Assembly (NCBI GenBank): GCA_015478945.1
Contig: JABUQX010002210.1
Coordinates: 7,501 to 22,086 of the forward strand
Reading direction: 5' to 3'
From: Trachelipus rathkii
Taxonomy: Eukaryota > Arthropoda > Malacostraca > Isopoda > Trachelipodidae
Length of the DNA stretch: 14,586 nt
Shown: piece by piece, positions 1 to 8,880 of the stretch
How positions within the stretch are numbered: position 1 is the first letter of the stretch
Layout of the letters: each line of letters begins with the position of its first letter
Program-made: the position numbers and the translations under genes
The notes under the pieces: model-generated
The model's input: the letters and a program-made list of their open reading frames with translations, nothing else
What the model was told of the DNA's origin: nothing
Databases searched by the model: none

Positions 1-8
1 CTCAGGTT

Positions 9-36
9 AATTTGAGGGTCTTGGAACCCTCAAATT
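9..36. repeat. Perfect 11-bp hairpin
   Basis: AATTTGAGGGT at 9-19 is the exact reverse complement of ACCCTCAAATT at 26-36, with a 6-base loop. It lies close to a second perfect hairpin at 93-123. No coding context explains it. It may be part of an inverted-repeat element cut by the window edge, or a chance palindrome. Confidence 0.6.
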
Positions 37-92
37 CAAGATCTACATCATTAAAAACAAATATAAAGACACCTCATTTGACTCAATTTGTC

Positions 93-123
93 TCTGGAGC
101 CAGAATTCCACTCTGGCTCCAGA
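93..123. repeat. Perfect 12-bp hairpin
   Basis: TCTGGAGCCAGA at 93-104 pairs exactly with TCTGGCTCCAGA at 112-123 around a 7-base loop. The stem is GC-rich compared with its surroundings, so it is less likely to be a by-product of AT-richness. Function unknown. Confidence 0.65.
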
Positions 124-1078
124 TGCGGCTCATGTGCTCCGCCACTCTCTGTAACATCAGGACTCTATTTCATTCAACCTCTTCTATGCACTCAAAAAAT
201 TTCATCCATCTACGAGGATTTCCAGGTTTTGGGGGGTTCAACCCCTCATTCTTGAGTGGGGTGGCCAATCGACTCGGAAACTACAGGAATCGACTCAGGG
301 ACATTGAAAACCCATATAAACACACCAAACATAGCCCTACAACAACAAAAACAAAAAAGTAGCTAAAGGTGCCAGATTTATTCTGTTAAACTCAAAAGTG
401 GAATTTCTCCTTTTCAGAGGAAAATAGTACTGATCAACAGTAAACAAAAAAAAAATTATTTGTCATTAAATATTTGAAAAATTAAAAAAAAAAAAAAATT
501 TTTATTAAAAAAAATAAAAAAAATTCTGCAGCAATAAAAGTTGAACACATATTTGAAAAAAAAGAGTACATCATTTTAAACAGAAAAATGTTCTTTAAAA
601 TAAAAAAAAGCTGTATCAAAATATCTTGAACCATTCCAGAGAGACAGCACTTTAAATTTTTTGTTGAAAATCAAAATTGAAAAATGGTACCTGGGACGCC
701 ATCTTTGGTGGCCTGTATCTTGGCCCAAAAATGTTTTCGGGCAAAACAAATTATTATTAAATTAGTTATTAAATTAGGTTTAAAATTAAACACTCTAATC
801 ATTCAGTCATTAATCTTAACCTTACCTCACTCTAAGAACTCTCTAATACCCCTCGTGGGGAGCATCTGTTAATGAGGTTGGATCTCAACTAGAAAGCAAC
901 TTCAAACCTAACTTTACCAGTTCAGACATCTAGCATATACACAGTAAAAGTGCCCTCTCTATCGAATCGGCAAAACAGAAATTACCAGTCCATATTTCAT
1001 TCAAAATTATGTTAATCTGGTCATAGAAGAACAAAACTAGAAGTAATACAGTAACCCCTCAACCTGTGTGTGAGGGAT
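124..1078. other. AT-rich DNA without a recognisable gene
   Basis: No supported gene is seen. An open plus-strand frame covers about 12-362, but its first ATG is near 123 and the peptide has low complexity and no recognised domain. A-rich tracts cluster at about 448-535 and resemble decayed poly(A) of retroposed sequence, though no element body could be identified upstream. Around 840-1075 the DNA is closer to normal base composition and otherwise featureless. Confidence 0.5.
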
Positions 1079-1197
1079 GATATATATATATAGTATATAC
1101 TACTACATATATAATATATATAGTATATATACTTAACTATATATAACTATATATATATTTATATATTATAGTAATATTATACTATATATTAGATATA

Positions 1198-1249
<52 letters not shown>

Positions 1250-1364
1250 TATATACTATATAGTTATTATAACTATAAAATATACTTATATATCTACTAT
1301 TATACCGTCATATACTTATATATATACTATATTATACTATATTATATATATAATATATTATATT
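1079..1364. repeat. (AT)n microsatellite tract
   Basis: About 285 bases of almost pure alternating T and A, with phase slips such as TATTATA and short interruptions such as ACTACTAC. It is one of six long tracts of this type in the window. Tracts this long are prone to length errors in assembly. Confidence 0.95.
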
Positions 1365-1379
1365 CAGGCTTGGGATTCA

Positions 1380-1600
1380 AGTAACAAGTTAGACTTGAAC
1401 CTTAAGTACATTTTTGGAAACAGTACTTGTACTTTGTAGTTTCTCTAAACCAGGTCTTGTACTCTGTACTGCGCCTCTATTGTTACTTGAAAATGTGCCA
1501 CAGAAGTACTTTGCAAGTACTTTTTGGCATTTTAACTTCCAATATATAATTTTTGTATCATTTTCTACGTACATTGCATATTATTTCTATGTATTCTAAA
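1380..1600. repeat. AAGTACTT-rich patch, possible decayed DNA transposon end
   Basis: The 8-bp palindrome AAGTACTT occurs at 1504-1511 and 1515-1522. Close variants (AAGTACA, CAGTACTTGTACTTT, GTACTCTGTACT) lie just upstream. This resembles the short-palindrome-rich subterminal DNA of some hAT-type non-autonomous elements, but no matching terminal inverted repeat or target duplication was found. The two 61-aa open frames here, on opposite strands, overlap each other and carry no domain. Confidence 0.25.
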
Positions 1601-2160
1601 CTAAATTTCCATGGTCGAATATAAAGTTTAGCCTATGTACTGTGGGTTCAGCTTGAGTTGAAGTGGATTCAACATATTTTTGTTTCTCCCCATCCCACAG
1701 AGTTAAAATCATAAACAGGAAAATTATCATCAAGAGAGTGATTCCCGAATTAGATGAAGAAACACAACTCTTAAATTAATATTAAACCCCATTGATCCTA
1801 CCCGAGTGCGGGAAATAGCATTGATCCCGAATAATTTGTTCATCTTCAACAGTAAATGAAGGGAAAAAAAGTTTATTTATATAAAGGTTAAAATTAATGG
1901 GGATTATAAATAACCATAATATAATAATAAAGTAAAATAATTAATTTTTGTATTTGTACATATTTGAATTTGTTTATCATTTCTTTGTTTGAAGAGAGAC
2001 TAAAATTGTTTGAGTTGTTGTACATATTAAATTAAATTAAAATAAAGTATTTTTTTTTAATATAAAGAAAATTCAGATATATTTGTAAATAATTAGATTA
2101 ATGTAAATTATAGTTTTAAAGTTGATATCTGAATTAATTAATTAATTTCATTTAATGTAA
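1601..2160. other. AT-rich intergenic or intronic DNA, nothing recognised
   Basis: No open frame of note, no RNA gene and no clear repeat. The stretch is AT-rich without being microsatellite. It lies just upstream of the candidate first exon at 2384-2401 and could hold its promoter. The only core-promoter-like match seen is TCAGTT at 2241-2246, an arthropod Initiator-type sequence, with no TATA box at the usual distance. Confidence 0.4.
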
Positions 2161-2240
2161 TTGCTGGTGAGATGGAGATTTTGTGACAACCTTAAATTTT
2201 TTGTCGTTCCTAGGTCCCAGTCTTGGAACGCATTTCGTCT

Positions 2241-2246
2241 TCAGTT
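2241..2246 (+). promoter_or_regulatory. Possible Initiator element
   Basis: TCAGTT fits the arthropod Initiator consensus (TCA-K-T-Y) and lies 138 bases before the candidate start codon at 2384. No TATA box is seen about 30 bases upstream and no well-placed downstream promoter element. Six-base matches are common by chance, so this rests only on its position. Confidence 0.12.
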
Positions 2247-2383
2247 TCTGGAACTAGTGTCCATAGATTTTGAAAAAGAAAAATAAAAAGAAAAGGAAAC
2301 TACTTATATCCTCCCATCAAGGGAATCCGCAGCGGAAATAATATCGAATTTACCACCTGATCCAGACGCTTCCTTTTGCCAAC

Positions 2384-2401
2384 ATGTCGGCACCTCCTAA
2401 G
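2384..2401 (+). CDS. Candidate first coding exon of a host gene
   Basis: ATG at 2384 has AAC before it, so the important -3 base is A, a favourable start context. The six codons read MSAPPK and end exactly at AAG followed by GTATTT at 2402, an acceptable splice donor. Upstream 2200-2383 has a balanced, UTR-like composition in contrast to the AT-rich flanks. If spliced in phase 0 to 2831-2864 the product would begin MSAPPK then GEPYRSPAVRR. I do not recognise this protein. A short exon judged by eye is weak evidence. Transcript data would be needed. Confidence 0.25.
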
Positions 2402-2830
2402 GTATTTTACCCACATTTGTAGTTTTTTTTTTGATAACCTTTAATAACTAGTAAACTTAATTTGCGAATTGTCTCTAAGACGGAATAATTTATTTCAAAG
2501 AAAAGATTTCCCTGTAACAAGATAATCTATGTAATACAGAAAAGAAGATTAAAAATAGATACAGAAAATTTTACATCAGAGATTCAAAACTATCACCAAT
2601 TTAAAATTAGCTCTTGTAAAGAAGATGTATAATTCTAGGGATTTTTGCTTATAAATCGTTGATGAGATAAAAATAAAAGGATTTTTTGAAAGGTTAATAA
2701 AAACTAGAATTTTTTAGTTGAAATTCATATTGAGCAGATAATACCTTCATCATTAATTCATAAAAAGGGTTAGTTTTACGCAAATTTTACATAATAAGAA
2801 ATATTAAGTTTTTTTTCATTTTTTGTGGAG

Positions 2831-2864
2831 GGAGAGCCATATCGTTCGCCTGCGGTGAGACGTG
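2831..2864 (+). CDS. Candidate second coding exon, 34 nt
   Basis: A T-rich tract ending in GTGGAG (AG at 2829-2830) looks like a splice acceptor. The piece that follows ends in CGTG before GTAAGT at 2865, a consensus splice donor. An alternative donor, GTGAGA, sits at 2855 and would give a 24-nt exon. In phase with the candidate exon at 2384-2401 it reads GEPYRSPAVRRG with no stop. The next exon was not found in the window, so the rest of the gene would lie downstream past the repeats, or the call is wrong. Confidence 0.22.
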
Positions 2865-3114
2865 GTAAGTCCTGCTTCACTTTAAATCTTTAAGGAACGT
2901 TTTGCTATTCATTAATAAAAACCACCACACTGGATGCCACGCCCCCGCAAAGTCGATCTGTTATCGCTGCCCCTCCTCCACTGGGGGTGTAAATATGTAC
3001 ATATAGAGAACCAAATTATTTTTTTCATATATATGCACAATTTTCTTCATATATTTTCATTCAGTTATTAGCATTATTGGCTGTATTATAAAATATATAT
3101 ATCATTTTTTGTTT
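2865..3114. other. Non-repetitive DNA with a GC-richer patch
   Basis: Mostly AT-rich. At about 2930-2992 there is a distinctly GC-richer stretch including CGCCCCCGC and CCCCTCCTCCACTGGGGG. No start codon context, convincing splice pair or RNA gene was recognised in it. It could be a further exon of the candidate gene at 2384-2864 or a regulatory patch. Confidence 0.3.
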
Positions 3115-3115
3115 C

Positions 3116-3176
<61 letters not shown>

Positions 3177-3254
3177 TTATTATATATAATATATATATAT
3201 ATTATATATGAGGTATAATCTCGGTAGCTATATATATACTATATATATATATGT

Positions 3255-3298
<44 letters not shown>

Positions 3299-3376
3299 CT
3301 ATTATATATATATATATATATATTATATATTTATATTATATATATATATATATAAATATATTATATATATTATATA
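3115..3376. repeat. (AT)n microsatellite tract
   Basis: Long alternating AT tract with a short non-repeat insert at about 3210-3228 (AGGTATAATCTCGGTAGC). The 60-aa open frame across it is pure dinucleotide translation (Tyr-Ile) and not a gene. Confidence 0.95.
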
Positions 3377-3580
3377 CAGAATTTATTTAATTACTTAATA
3401 TTCATTGAATTTTTTTCATTATTATTTTCGTAATTATCGTTTATTTAATTAGTGAATTTATATTTTTATACGTTTCAAGTTTATTATATTTTCAATTCAT
3501 CATATTTTTTTTCTTATTGCTATATATATGTATGCATATATGCATATATATATATATAGGATTTTCATTTTTATTGAATT
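3377..3580. repeat. AT-rich spacer with a second short (AT)n tract
   Basis: T-rich, AT-rich DNA leading to a short AT repeat at about 3523-3558 with the palindromic motif ATATATGTATGCATATATGC. It separates the main tract from the probable LTR. No gene. Confidence 0.7.
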
Positions 3581-4123
3581 AATTAATCTTGGTTTGTTTG
3601 AAAGGATTTAAATTTTTTTCGTATTTCTTTTTAATAAATGCCATTGATTGTCTTTCTTTGATTATCAAGGCTGCAGAGGGTTTTATGTAAGTCTTATGTG
3701 ATGGTAAATAACATTGAGTAACAAGGGGGACAAAGAGTAAGTAACCTTCAAATAATTGTGGCTGCAGAATTTTGATTGGAATATTGAGGAAAATACTTGG
3801 TGTATACTTTACTTGGGTTGCTAAGGGCATATTGATCCAACCTTAATATTGTCAACAGGTAATCCATTCGAAATAGCTGAATGCCCAAGTAGATGATTAA
3901 GGAGCCAGAGATTCTATAGGAAATAACATATGACAAAACAAGCTTCCACTGTACTGTGTAAAAAAGAAATATAGAATTACTCCACCCAAGAAGGAAGGAA
4001 TTCGGTACTTTGCAGTGGAATATCCCCATTCTGTGACCGACCCCTTTCAAGAAAGACGGGTGCTCAACAGACTTGCAGGTGAGCACAGCTTTCTATTGTG
4101 GTGGGGATCAAAAACCTACCACA
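3580..4123 (+). repeat. Probable 5' LTR of the Ty3/gypsy element (left edge uncertain)
   Basis: The DNA immediately before the primer binding site should be the 5' LTR. It ends ACCACA at 4123, fitting the usual CA terminus, followed by a 5-base gap and then the primer site TGG at 4129. The left edge is a guess: no TG start or target duplication stands out, and no 3' LTR copy exists in the window for comparison. Minus-strand open frames of 83 and 112 aa here have no domain and are treated as chance antisense frames. Confidence 0.4.
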
Positions 4124-4128
4124 TAAAG

Positions 4129-4139
4129 TGGTAGCAGAG
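4129..4139 (+). promoter_or_regulatory. Primer binding site, initiator Met tRNA type
   Basis: TGGTAGCAGAG is complementary to the 3' end of animal initiator methionine tRNA (…CUCUGCUACCA), matching 11 bases before diverging. Its place 5 bases after a CA terminus and about 90 bases before the likely Gag start is as expected for an LTR retrotransposon. The first bases also pair with the LTR end: CTACCAC at 4116-4122 against GTGGTAG at 4128-4134. Confidence 0.65.
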
Positions 4140-4225
4140 CGTAGTTGTTTCTTCTAGGAATACTACTGGCTCTGCAGCTGAGTGTTGACAAAGTGTCACT
4201 CAGTCTCCACTATCGTCCCACAATC

Positions 4226-5378
4226 ATGACCGACGGAATGAATGATTTAATAGAGAACGGGAAGACCGAAGATGGGAAAACACCACCGGCTGATTCCGTT
4301 CCCCTTCCACCGAATCCTACTAATATGCAGTCCAGTGTTGTCACTTCAGATCCAGAAAATCAAAGAGCGCCGTCGAATCCAGCGGTAGTTACCGTGGATG
4401 TCTGTCATTCTTTCAATCAGTGTTTACATCGACACAAGATGATGGAAAAGCATGACTGCTTGTATCCGATGGAAGGTGATAGTGAAACCCAAGAAGAATG
4501 ATTCCTTGGGCAAATTAGTATCGAGACTGGTGGAAACAATGGTCCAGTTTTTGCGACAGTTCGAGGCAGATTTTGCGCTGTGCAATACCCGGAATCAACA
4601 GAGGGAATGGTTGGCCTTACTGGGAAGCCATCTACCTGGGGTTCTGCTTTGGAGGCTATACAATCATAGTCGCAGCGACAACGCCGAATATCCCTTTGTG
4701 ACATCCACGCAGTGAGTCACCCCGAGAACACTTGAAGAAGAAGTAAAATACAGAAACAGCTGAATTTACAAAAGCCGTAATGAAAGAAGAGGAAGATGTG
4801 CCCCTGTTTGCTTTAAGATTGTTGGGACTGGCGCAAAGAGCATTTCCAGGAAATGATGTAAAAAGAATGCCTATGGTGCGAGAAAAGTTCTTGGATAGTG
4901 TGCCGGAAGAGGTCAAAATTCGAGTAGAAACTGCATTAATGGGAGTAGAGGTAACCCAGGGTTCAGTAACCCCTGGGAGCAGTTAGTAATAATGGTGGAC
5001 AAGGTATACCGCGGAAATAAGAACGAAAATCCGGCTGTAGAAATAGTTGATTTGACTCAGTCATTACAAATGTCCACCATTCCCATGCAACATCAAATGG
5101 CATTACCCAGATATGATACTCAGGAGGGATTGTGTTGTTGCCGACAAATGCAAACACAACCCCAGCTTCGAGCTGTAACATCTCAAAGAAACGATAATAA
5201 TGCTGCTAACAATGCAACACCAATATCGTCAAGTAATTATAGGCCACCAAGATATGAATCATCAAATCAAATCACAACAAGAGAATTTAGAAATGGGCAG
5301 AGAAATTATCAACAAAGAAACCAAAATGGCTCCACAGTTCCAACCTGCAACCCATCTGCAAGAAGAGGAGGAATACAT
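4226..5378 (+). pseudogene. gag: gag remnant: matrix/capsid region
   Basis: The likely start is ATG at 4226 (MTDGMNDL); the longer frame to the left begins with TTG and overlaps leader sequence. Coding passes through at least four frames: 4226-4501, then about 4452-4715, then 4780-4986, then 4992-5378. The 4780-4986 segment is the clearest capsid-like part. It has LFALRLLGLAQRAFPG, then VREKFLDSVPEEVK and RVETALMG, a pattern seen in Gag of many Ty3/gypsy elements. The 4452-4715 segment contains WLALLGSHLPG, also Gag-like. The last segment is rich in Asn, Gln and Arg, as in nucleic-acid-binding linkers before zinc knuckles. Gag packages the element RNA in cytoplasmic particles; this copy is inactive. 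Confidence 0.7.
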
Positions 5379-5690
5379 TGAGTGATTTGTTGGAAATCGG
5401 CACAAGTGTGATGTATCTGTGTAAACGAGCCGGTCATGGGCATAGAGGATTTGCTACCTCGAAACAAAATCATGTCTAATAAGTGTAAAGAGGGAGGCCA
5501 TTTAGTAGTGGATTGTCCAACATGTCGAGGCCAAACTTCTCCGCACCACAAGAATAACGTGTCCCTTTGTCTCAAATGACATTTAGCGAAAAGATTGCCA
5601 ACAAAGATCGGGTCAAACTGGGGCGAGCTCTTGGCATTGAAGACGCTCATGCCAAGAAGCCGCAGCAACAGCAGAAGTATAGACGAAAAT
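5379..5690 (+). pseudogene. gag: gag remnant: two damaged CCHC zinc knuckles
   Basis: A first knuckle is visible as CKRAGHGHRGF near 5419-5451, where the final Cys has become Phe. A second is CKEGGHLVVDC near 5486-5518, with the C-x4-H-x4-C spacing intact but the first Cys replaced by Ser. CPTCRGQ follows. These knuckles bind the genomic RNA in retroelement Gag. Frame breaks surround both. The tail near 5640-5690 includes a glutamine run and KYRRK before a stop. The knuckle pattern is read directly; its identity is firm only in combination with the neighbouring domains. Confidence 0.6.
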
Positions 5691-6093
5691 GAAGTGGGGA
5701 GCTTGGGGAATTGAAGGTCGAGAGAGGATGAGCCTGGAGGGTCGCCATGAGATATCCTCGTGAATTTTTCACCCTAAACGACATCGGTCCAGGTGCCCCC
5801 AATAACAATCTTTGAGAGCCCTCACGGGCAGGACCAGTTGACACAGGTGTCAGTAGTTACAGTTAGTGATACAGTTAGTGATAAAGACATCCCATCTGAT
5901 GATAATTTTGACCGAGTTGGGGAAAACTCACCTGCCGTAACTACGATTAATCATGAAAACGAACCAGAACCAGCAGTAGTAAAAGAAAACAGGAAGGAAA
6001 CCAAAGAGGAGGATGAGAGCTCAGAAAACCTCATTCATTATCATATTATAAGAGCTCCCCAAAAGACTTTAATCTTGCAAGTTACCATAGATA
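5691..6093 (+). pseudogene. gag-pol linker, acidic and Ser/Thr-rich
   Basis: An open frame from 5793 encodes an acidic, low-complexity linker (for example SDTVSDKDIPSDD and ENRKETKEEDESSEN) leading to VTID near 6083, just before the protease. In many Ty3/gypsy elements a poorly conserved segment of this kind lies between nucleocapsid and protease. The frame then shifts by one relative to the protease frame that starts at 6094. The linker shows no catalytic motif. Confidence 0.5.
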
Positions 6094-6423
6094 GTGGATC
6101 AACCACCTATGGAGCCTCTTACAGCGTTTGTAGATACAGGAGCAGAAGTGAGCCTTATATCGGCCAGTTGTTTCCATCTGTTAGACAAAAAGAAAAGTCC
6201 AATCTTGCCCACTGCTTTTCGAGGCGTCACTGGAATAGGAAGTGTCCGATTTCCAGTTTTAGGAGAAATAATGATTGCATTACGTTTATCCACCAATTAT
6301 GTCCTGAAGCCTGGTCGCTTTGTCGTCGTGCCAGATCAATTGTCCGAATACGACTTGGTTTTGGGATATGAATTCTTAATCAAGAACATTCTTTTACCTG
6401 ATCTGTCCACAAAGAATTGGTAA
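6094..6423 (+). pseudogene. pol: Retropepsin-type aspartic protease domain of pol
   Basis: The best-preserved domain of the element: 109 codons open without a stop. The active-site loop reads FVDTGAEVSLIS, with DTGA coded at 6133-6144. The C-terminal flap-to-helix signature is YDLVLGYEFLIKN, with its Asp at 6352. Both hallmarks of the retropepsin fold are in the right order and at the right distance for a roughly 100-residue monomer that acts as a dimer. The enzyme cuts the Gag-Pol polyprotein in assembling particles. The upstream linker is in another frame and downstream pol is broken, so the domain is intact but isolated. Confidence 0.85.
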
Positions 6424-6927
6424 TCGCACGTGGGAATATGTACAGATCAGGTAGCGGTGGAATGAGACAGGGTTTTACCAAGGGAAGAGACCTGTTGCGC
6501 TTAGTAGAAGCTGATGAGTTATGCACCTGCAGCATGCTATTCGGTGGTTAGGATAATTGAAAGAAATAGGAACGACAGTCCTATAAAACAACCGTTCTGG
6601 TTGAGGTTTGCAGGATTTTGGCAAAAGATATCAGATTGAACATTCCTTCGAGCTAAAAGCTTTTTCCGGTGATAAACCAAGTAGCCATTGTAGAAACAAG
6701 GTGAAAGCAACAAGATAGTTAAAGAGGGAACAATTAGTAGGACAATTTGCGAAGAAAGAAATTACTGCAGGGAGGATCCCCACTCGAGAGATTAGGTCGA
6801 AATTAAATGCAGACAAAGTTCCTAATGAATACTCCGAAATGGAATCCTTCGAGCAATTTAGTTAGCGTTTTTAGTTGAATGGAGGTCGGTTAACGGCAGA
6901 ATCAAAAGGAATCAGGTCATTGAATTA
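6424..6927 (+). pseudogene. pol: Protease-RT linker of pol, heavily decayed
   Basis: No continuous frame. Short plus-strand pieces are readable, such as QLVGQFAKKEITAGRIP near 6731 and NEYSEMESFEQF near 6824. Their acidic, Glu-rich character fits the non-catalytic segment that joins protease to reverse transcriptase in Ty3/gypsy pol. A 61-aa minus-strand frame at 6631-6816 has no domain and is regarded as a shadow. Confidence 0.45.
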
Positions 6928-7563
6928 TTGATGCGTTATCCCTCTGTCTCGAGTTTGGGAGATTCTGATGTGGGCTGCACCAATGTCATCAAGCATAAAA
7001 TTAAGACCTTGACAGACGATCCTTTGCAAGTTCCAGTCAGAAGGCTACAAGGCAATATTCTCAGAGAAATCGAGGCAGATTGGTGGGTGTCGTGTGATGA
7101 AGGAATCATCCAGCAGGAGCAAGTCCCGCATACTCAGCCCCAGTTGGGTTACCCATTAGGAAAGAAGTATGGTTTCAATCATGATTGTGTTATGACTACA
7201 GGGTAAATGAATAATAGTCACAAAAAGGGAGATAGTTTTCCCTATCCAAATCTGATTGATATGTTGTTCAGTCTCCAAGGCATGAAATATTTTACAAACA
7301 ATAGATTTAATTAAAGGTTATTACCAGGTAGAAATGGAAGAGACACGCTAGTTGAGATAAACAGCTTTTCACCACATACCGTTGTCTCATTTGGGAAATT
7401 ATTTGCGTATGCCGTTTGGAAGTGGAAAGAAACGCCCGGCCACCCTTTTCCAACGAGGGATGAGATTTGCTCTGTCGCATATACCCTGGAACGAGTGTAT
7501 GGTGTATCTGGATGATGTCCTCATTATCAGTGAAACGTTTGAAGAGCATCTGGAGAAATTTTA
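6928..7563 (+). pseudogene. pol: Reverse transcriptase domain of pol (fingers and palm)
   Basis: The region opens with LGDSDVGCTNVIKHKIKT, then VPVRRLQGNILREI, the usual lead into the Ty3/gypsy RT core. A conserved stretch around 7096-7260 (index peptides DEGIIQ, DSFPYPNLIDML) is split by frameshifts, as is the first catalytic Asp motif near 7300 and the substrate-binding segment LRMPFG near 7405. The YXDD box reads VYLDDVLIISETFEEHLEK with YLDD at 7505-7516, so the two palm aspartates are kept. RT copies the element RNA to DNA, primed by initiator Met tRNA in this element. At least four frame breaks and a stop at 7562 inactivate it. Confidence 0.88.
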
Positions 7564-7900
7564 GAAAAGGTATTGTCAGCCTTTGAAGAAACGGGATTCA
7601 AAATAAAACCAGCGCCAAAACTTTCCTCTTAAGAAAGGAGGTCCAGTATTTGGGTCATAGAGTGTCTGAACACGGCATGATCCCTTTAGAAAACAATTTA
7701 CAAGGCATAATGCAGTTTCCGGTACCAACCACCGTTAGGAAATTACGGCAATTTCTGGGCATGGTGAATTTCTATAGGCGACACATCGCCCATTGCTCAG
7801 AAATAGCCAAACCACTTTTCGAATTATTGAGTAGTAAGACTCTAAAGTGGACCGAACCATGTCAGAGCGCCTTTGTGCATTGAAGGAAGCTTTAACATCA
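7564..7900 (+). pseudogene. pol: RT thumb/connection segment of pol
   Basis: After a frameshift the frame from 7650 reads MGHRVSEHGM, then VRKLRQFLGMVNFYRRHI, then IAKPLFELLS and LKWTEPCQSAF. This ordered set is the signature of Ty3/gypsy RT just downstream of the YXDD box, where the FLG…NFYRRFI helix connects to RNase H. The junction with the palm at 7564-7650 is out of frame, and the frame breaks again near 7883. Confidence 0.85.
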
Positions 7901-8440
7901 CCTACAGATCCTTTTCATACCCAGACTAGATCCTCGAAAAAGCAAACCCATATCTCGTTGCTACGTGAGCCCTCAGACATCGGAGCGGGCAGGAGCGTGT
8001 CTGGTCCCAAATCCAAACGGGTGCAAAGAACCGTCCTATAAGTTTTCATCTCCACAACGTATCTAACAAGTCAGGTCACGAACAACGGATATCGAGTACT
8101 ACAAAAAGGACAGATGCTGCAATTACGAATGGGCGTGTGAAGTGCTTTAAAACCCTTTTCTTTATGGGAATAAGAGTAGTTATTTATAAAGATCACTCAG
8201 CCGCTAATAATATATTTGCATAGTTATGCGTTAGTTAAACGCAACGAGTAGCTCGGGCTACGGCGTTGGAAGAAACTTAGATGATATCAGGCTACGAGCT
8301 AAGGTATTATTCCTTGGGAAAAGAAAACTAGGGGTGATTGCTTTATACCTCGATTCACCGATCGGTGAAACCTTTGACGGAACCAAGAGATTATTTTACC
8401 CGAGTAACGCTCCTTCCTGGCAGGATTTTCTAGAGGTTAT
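7901..8440 (+). pseudogene. pol: RNase H domain of pol, broken
   Basis: EPSDIGAG near 7970 corresponds to the first catalytic Asp segment (DASDxGxG in intact elements), here with an Ala-to-Pro type change. Further on, VIYKDHSA near 8177-8200 matches the conserved T/K-DH motif, and GYELRYYSLGKEN near 8290-8328 matches the C-terminal strand and connection found at the end of Ty3/gypsy RNase H. All lie in different frames with stops between them. RNase H removes the RNA strand during cDNA synthesis; this copy cannot encode a complete domain. Confidence 0.75.
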
Positions 8441-8876
8441 AAATTCTGGAGGGGGCTGATTCGCTCTTTCAAGCTTTGCTCTTGTTGCTTCTTATATGGT
8501 TCGATTGAAATATCACGTTCTGAAGAGGTGACCGACAATGAAGCTAGTATAACGGCAAATGTTACAGAAATAGGGAGAAGATGGATTACCATGTGGAAGA
8601 GATGCTAGGCAGTGATCCAAACAATTTACAATCTCCTGAGACAACCGTCAGTTCCTATACCACAGGCAGTATATGGCATTTGCCGCAAAGTTACATCGTT
8701 GCAGTGTTGCGGTTGTATTATGGATCGAAGCCGTTGAAGTTCGATGAATACCAAGTAGAAATAGTTTGCTCATCTTTGTGTTGTGGGGGAGTTCCGACTA
8801 CAATCTGTTGTGCCCTAGTCATGCAAATGAGATAGAGAAACAGATTATAGCCAGCTACTAATGTAGTGACCCAGTG
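8441..8876 (+). pseudogene. pol C-terminal remnant, integrase not recognisable
   Basis: An 84-codon frame at 8581-8835 and shorter pieces continue the pol strand, for example SEEVTDNEAS near 8521. No HHCC zinc finger or DDE core of an integrase could be read. The segment stands where the start of integrase is expected. The similarity to pol ends before an (AT)n tract, so the rest was lost or displaced. It could alternatively be unrelated flanking DNA. Confidence 0.3.
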
Positions 8877-8880
8877 GAGG

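Larger units (their letters stand above)
4124..8876 (+). mobile_element. Decayed Ty3/gypsy LTR retrotransposon, 3' truncated
   Basis: The domains occur in the order primer site, Gag, zinc knuckles, protease, reverse transcriptase, RNase H, all on the plus strand. The RT carries YLDD and the downstream signature YLGH…FLGMVNFYRRH, typical of Ty3/gypsy rather than BEL/Pao or copia. Many frameshifts and stops break gag and pol, so this copy cannot be autonomous. Sequence similarity to the family is lost after about 8440, and the element stops at an (AT)n tract near 8880. No integrase DDE core, polypurine tract or 3' LTR could be recognised. Confidence 0.85.

Noticed and set aside
12..362. Open frame of 116 codons at the left edge
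   Set aside because: It begins with TTG; the first ATG is near 123. It spans two hairpins, has no recognised domain, and its tail is low-complexity Lys/Thr.
1079..1364. CRISPR-like or satellite array
   Set aside because: The repetition is simple AT dinucleotide without regular unit-spacer structure.
3748..4086. Minus-strand frame of 112 codons opposite the probable 5' LTR
   Set aside because: It lies antisense to sequence explained as LTR, overlaps another antisense frame, and shows no domain.
5309..5668. Minus-strand frame of 119 codons opposite the Gag zinc-knuckle region
   Set aside because: The plus strand carries the knuckle motifs and the frame has no motif of its own, so it is a shadow.
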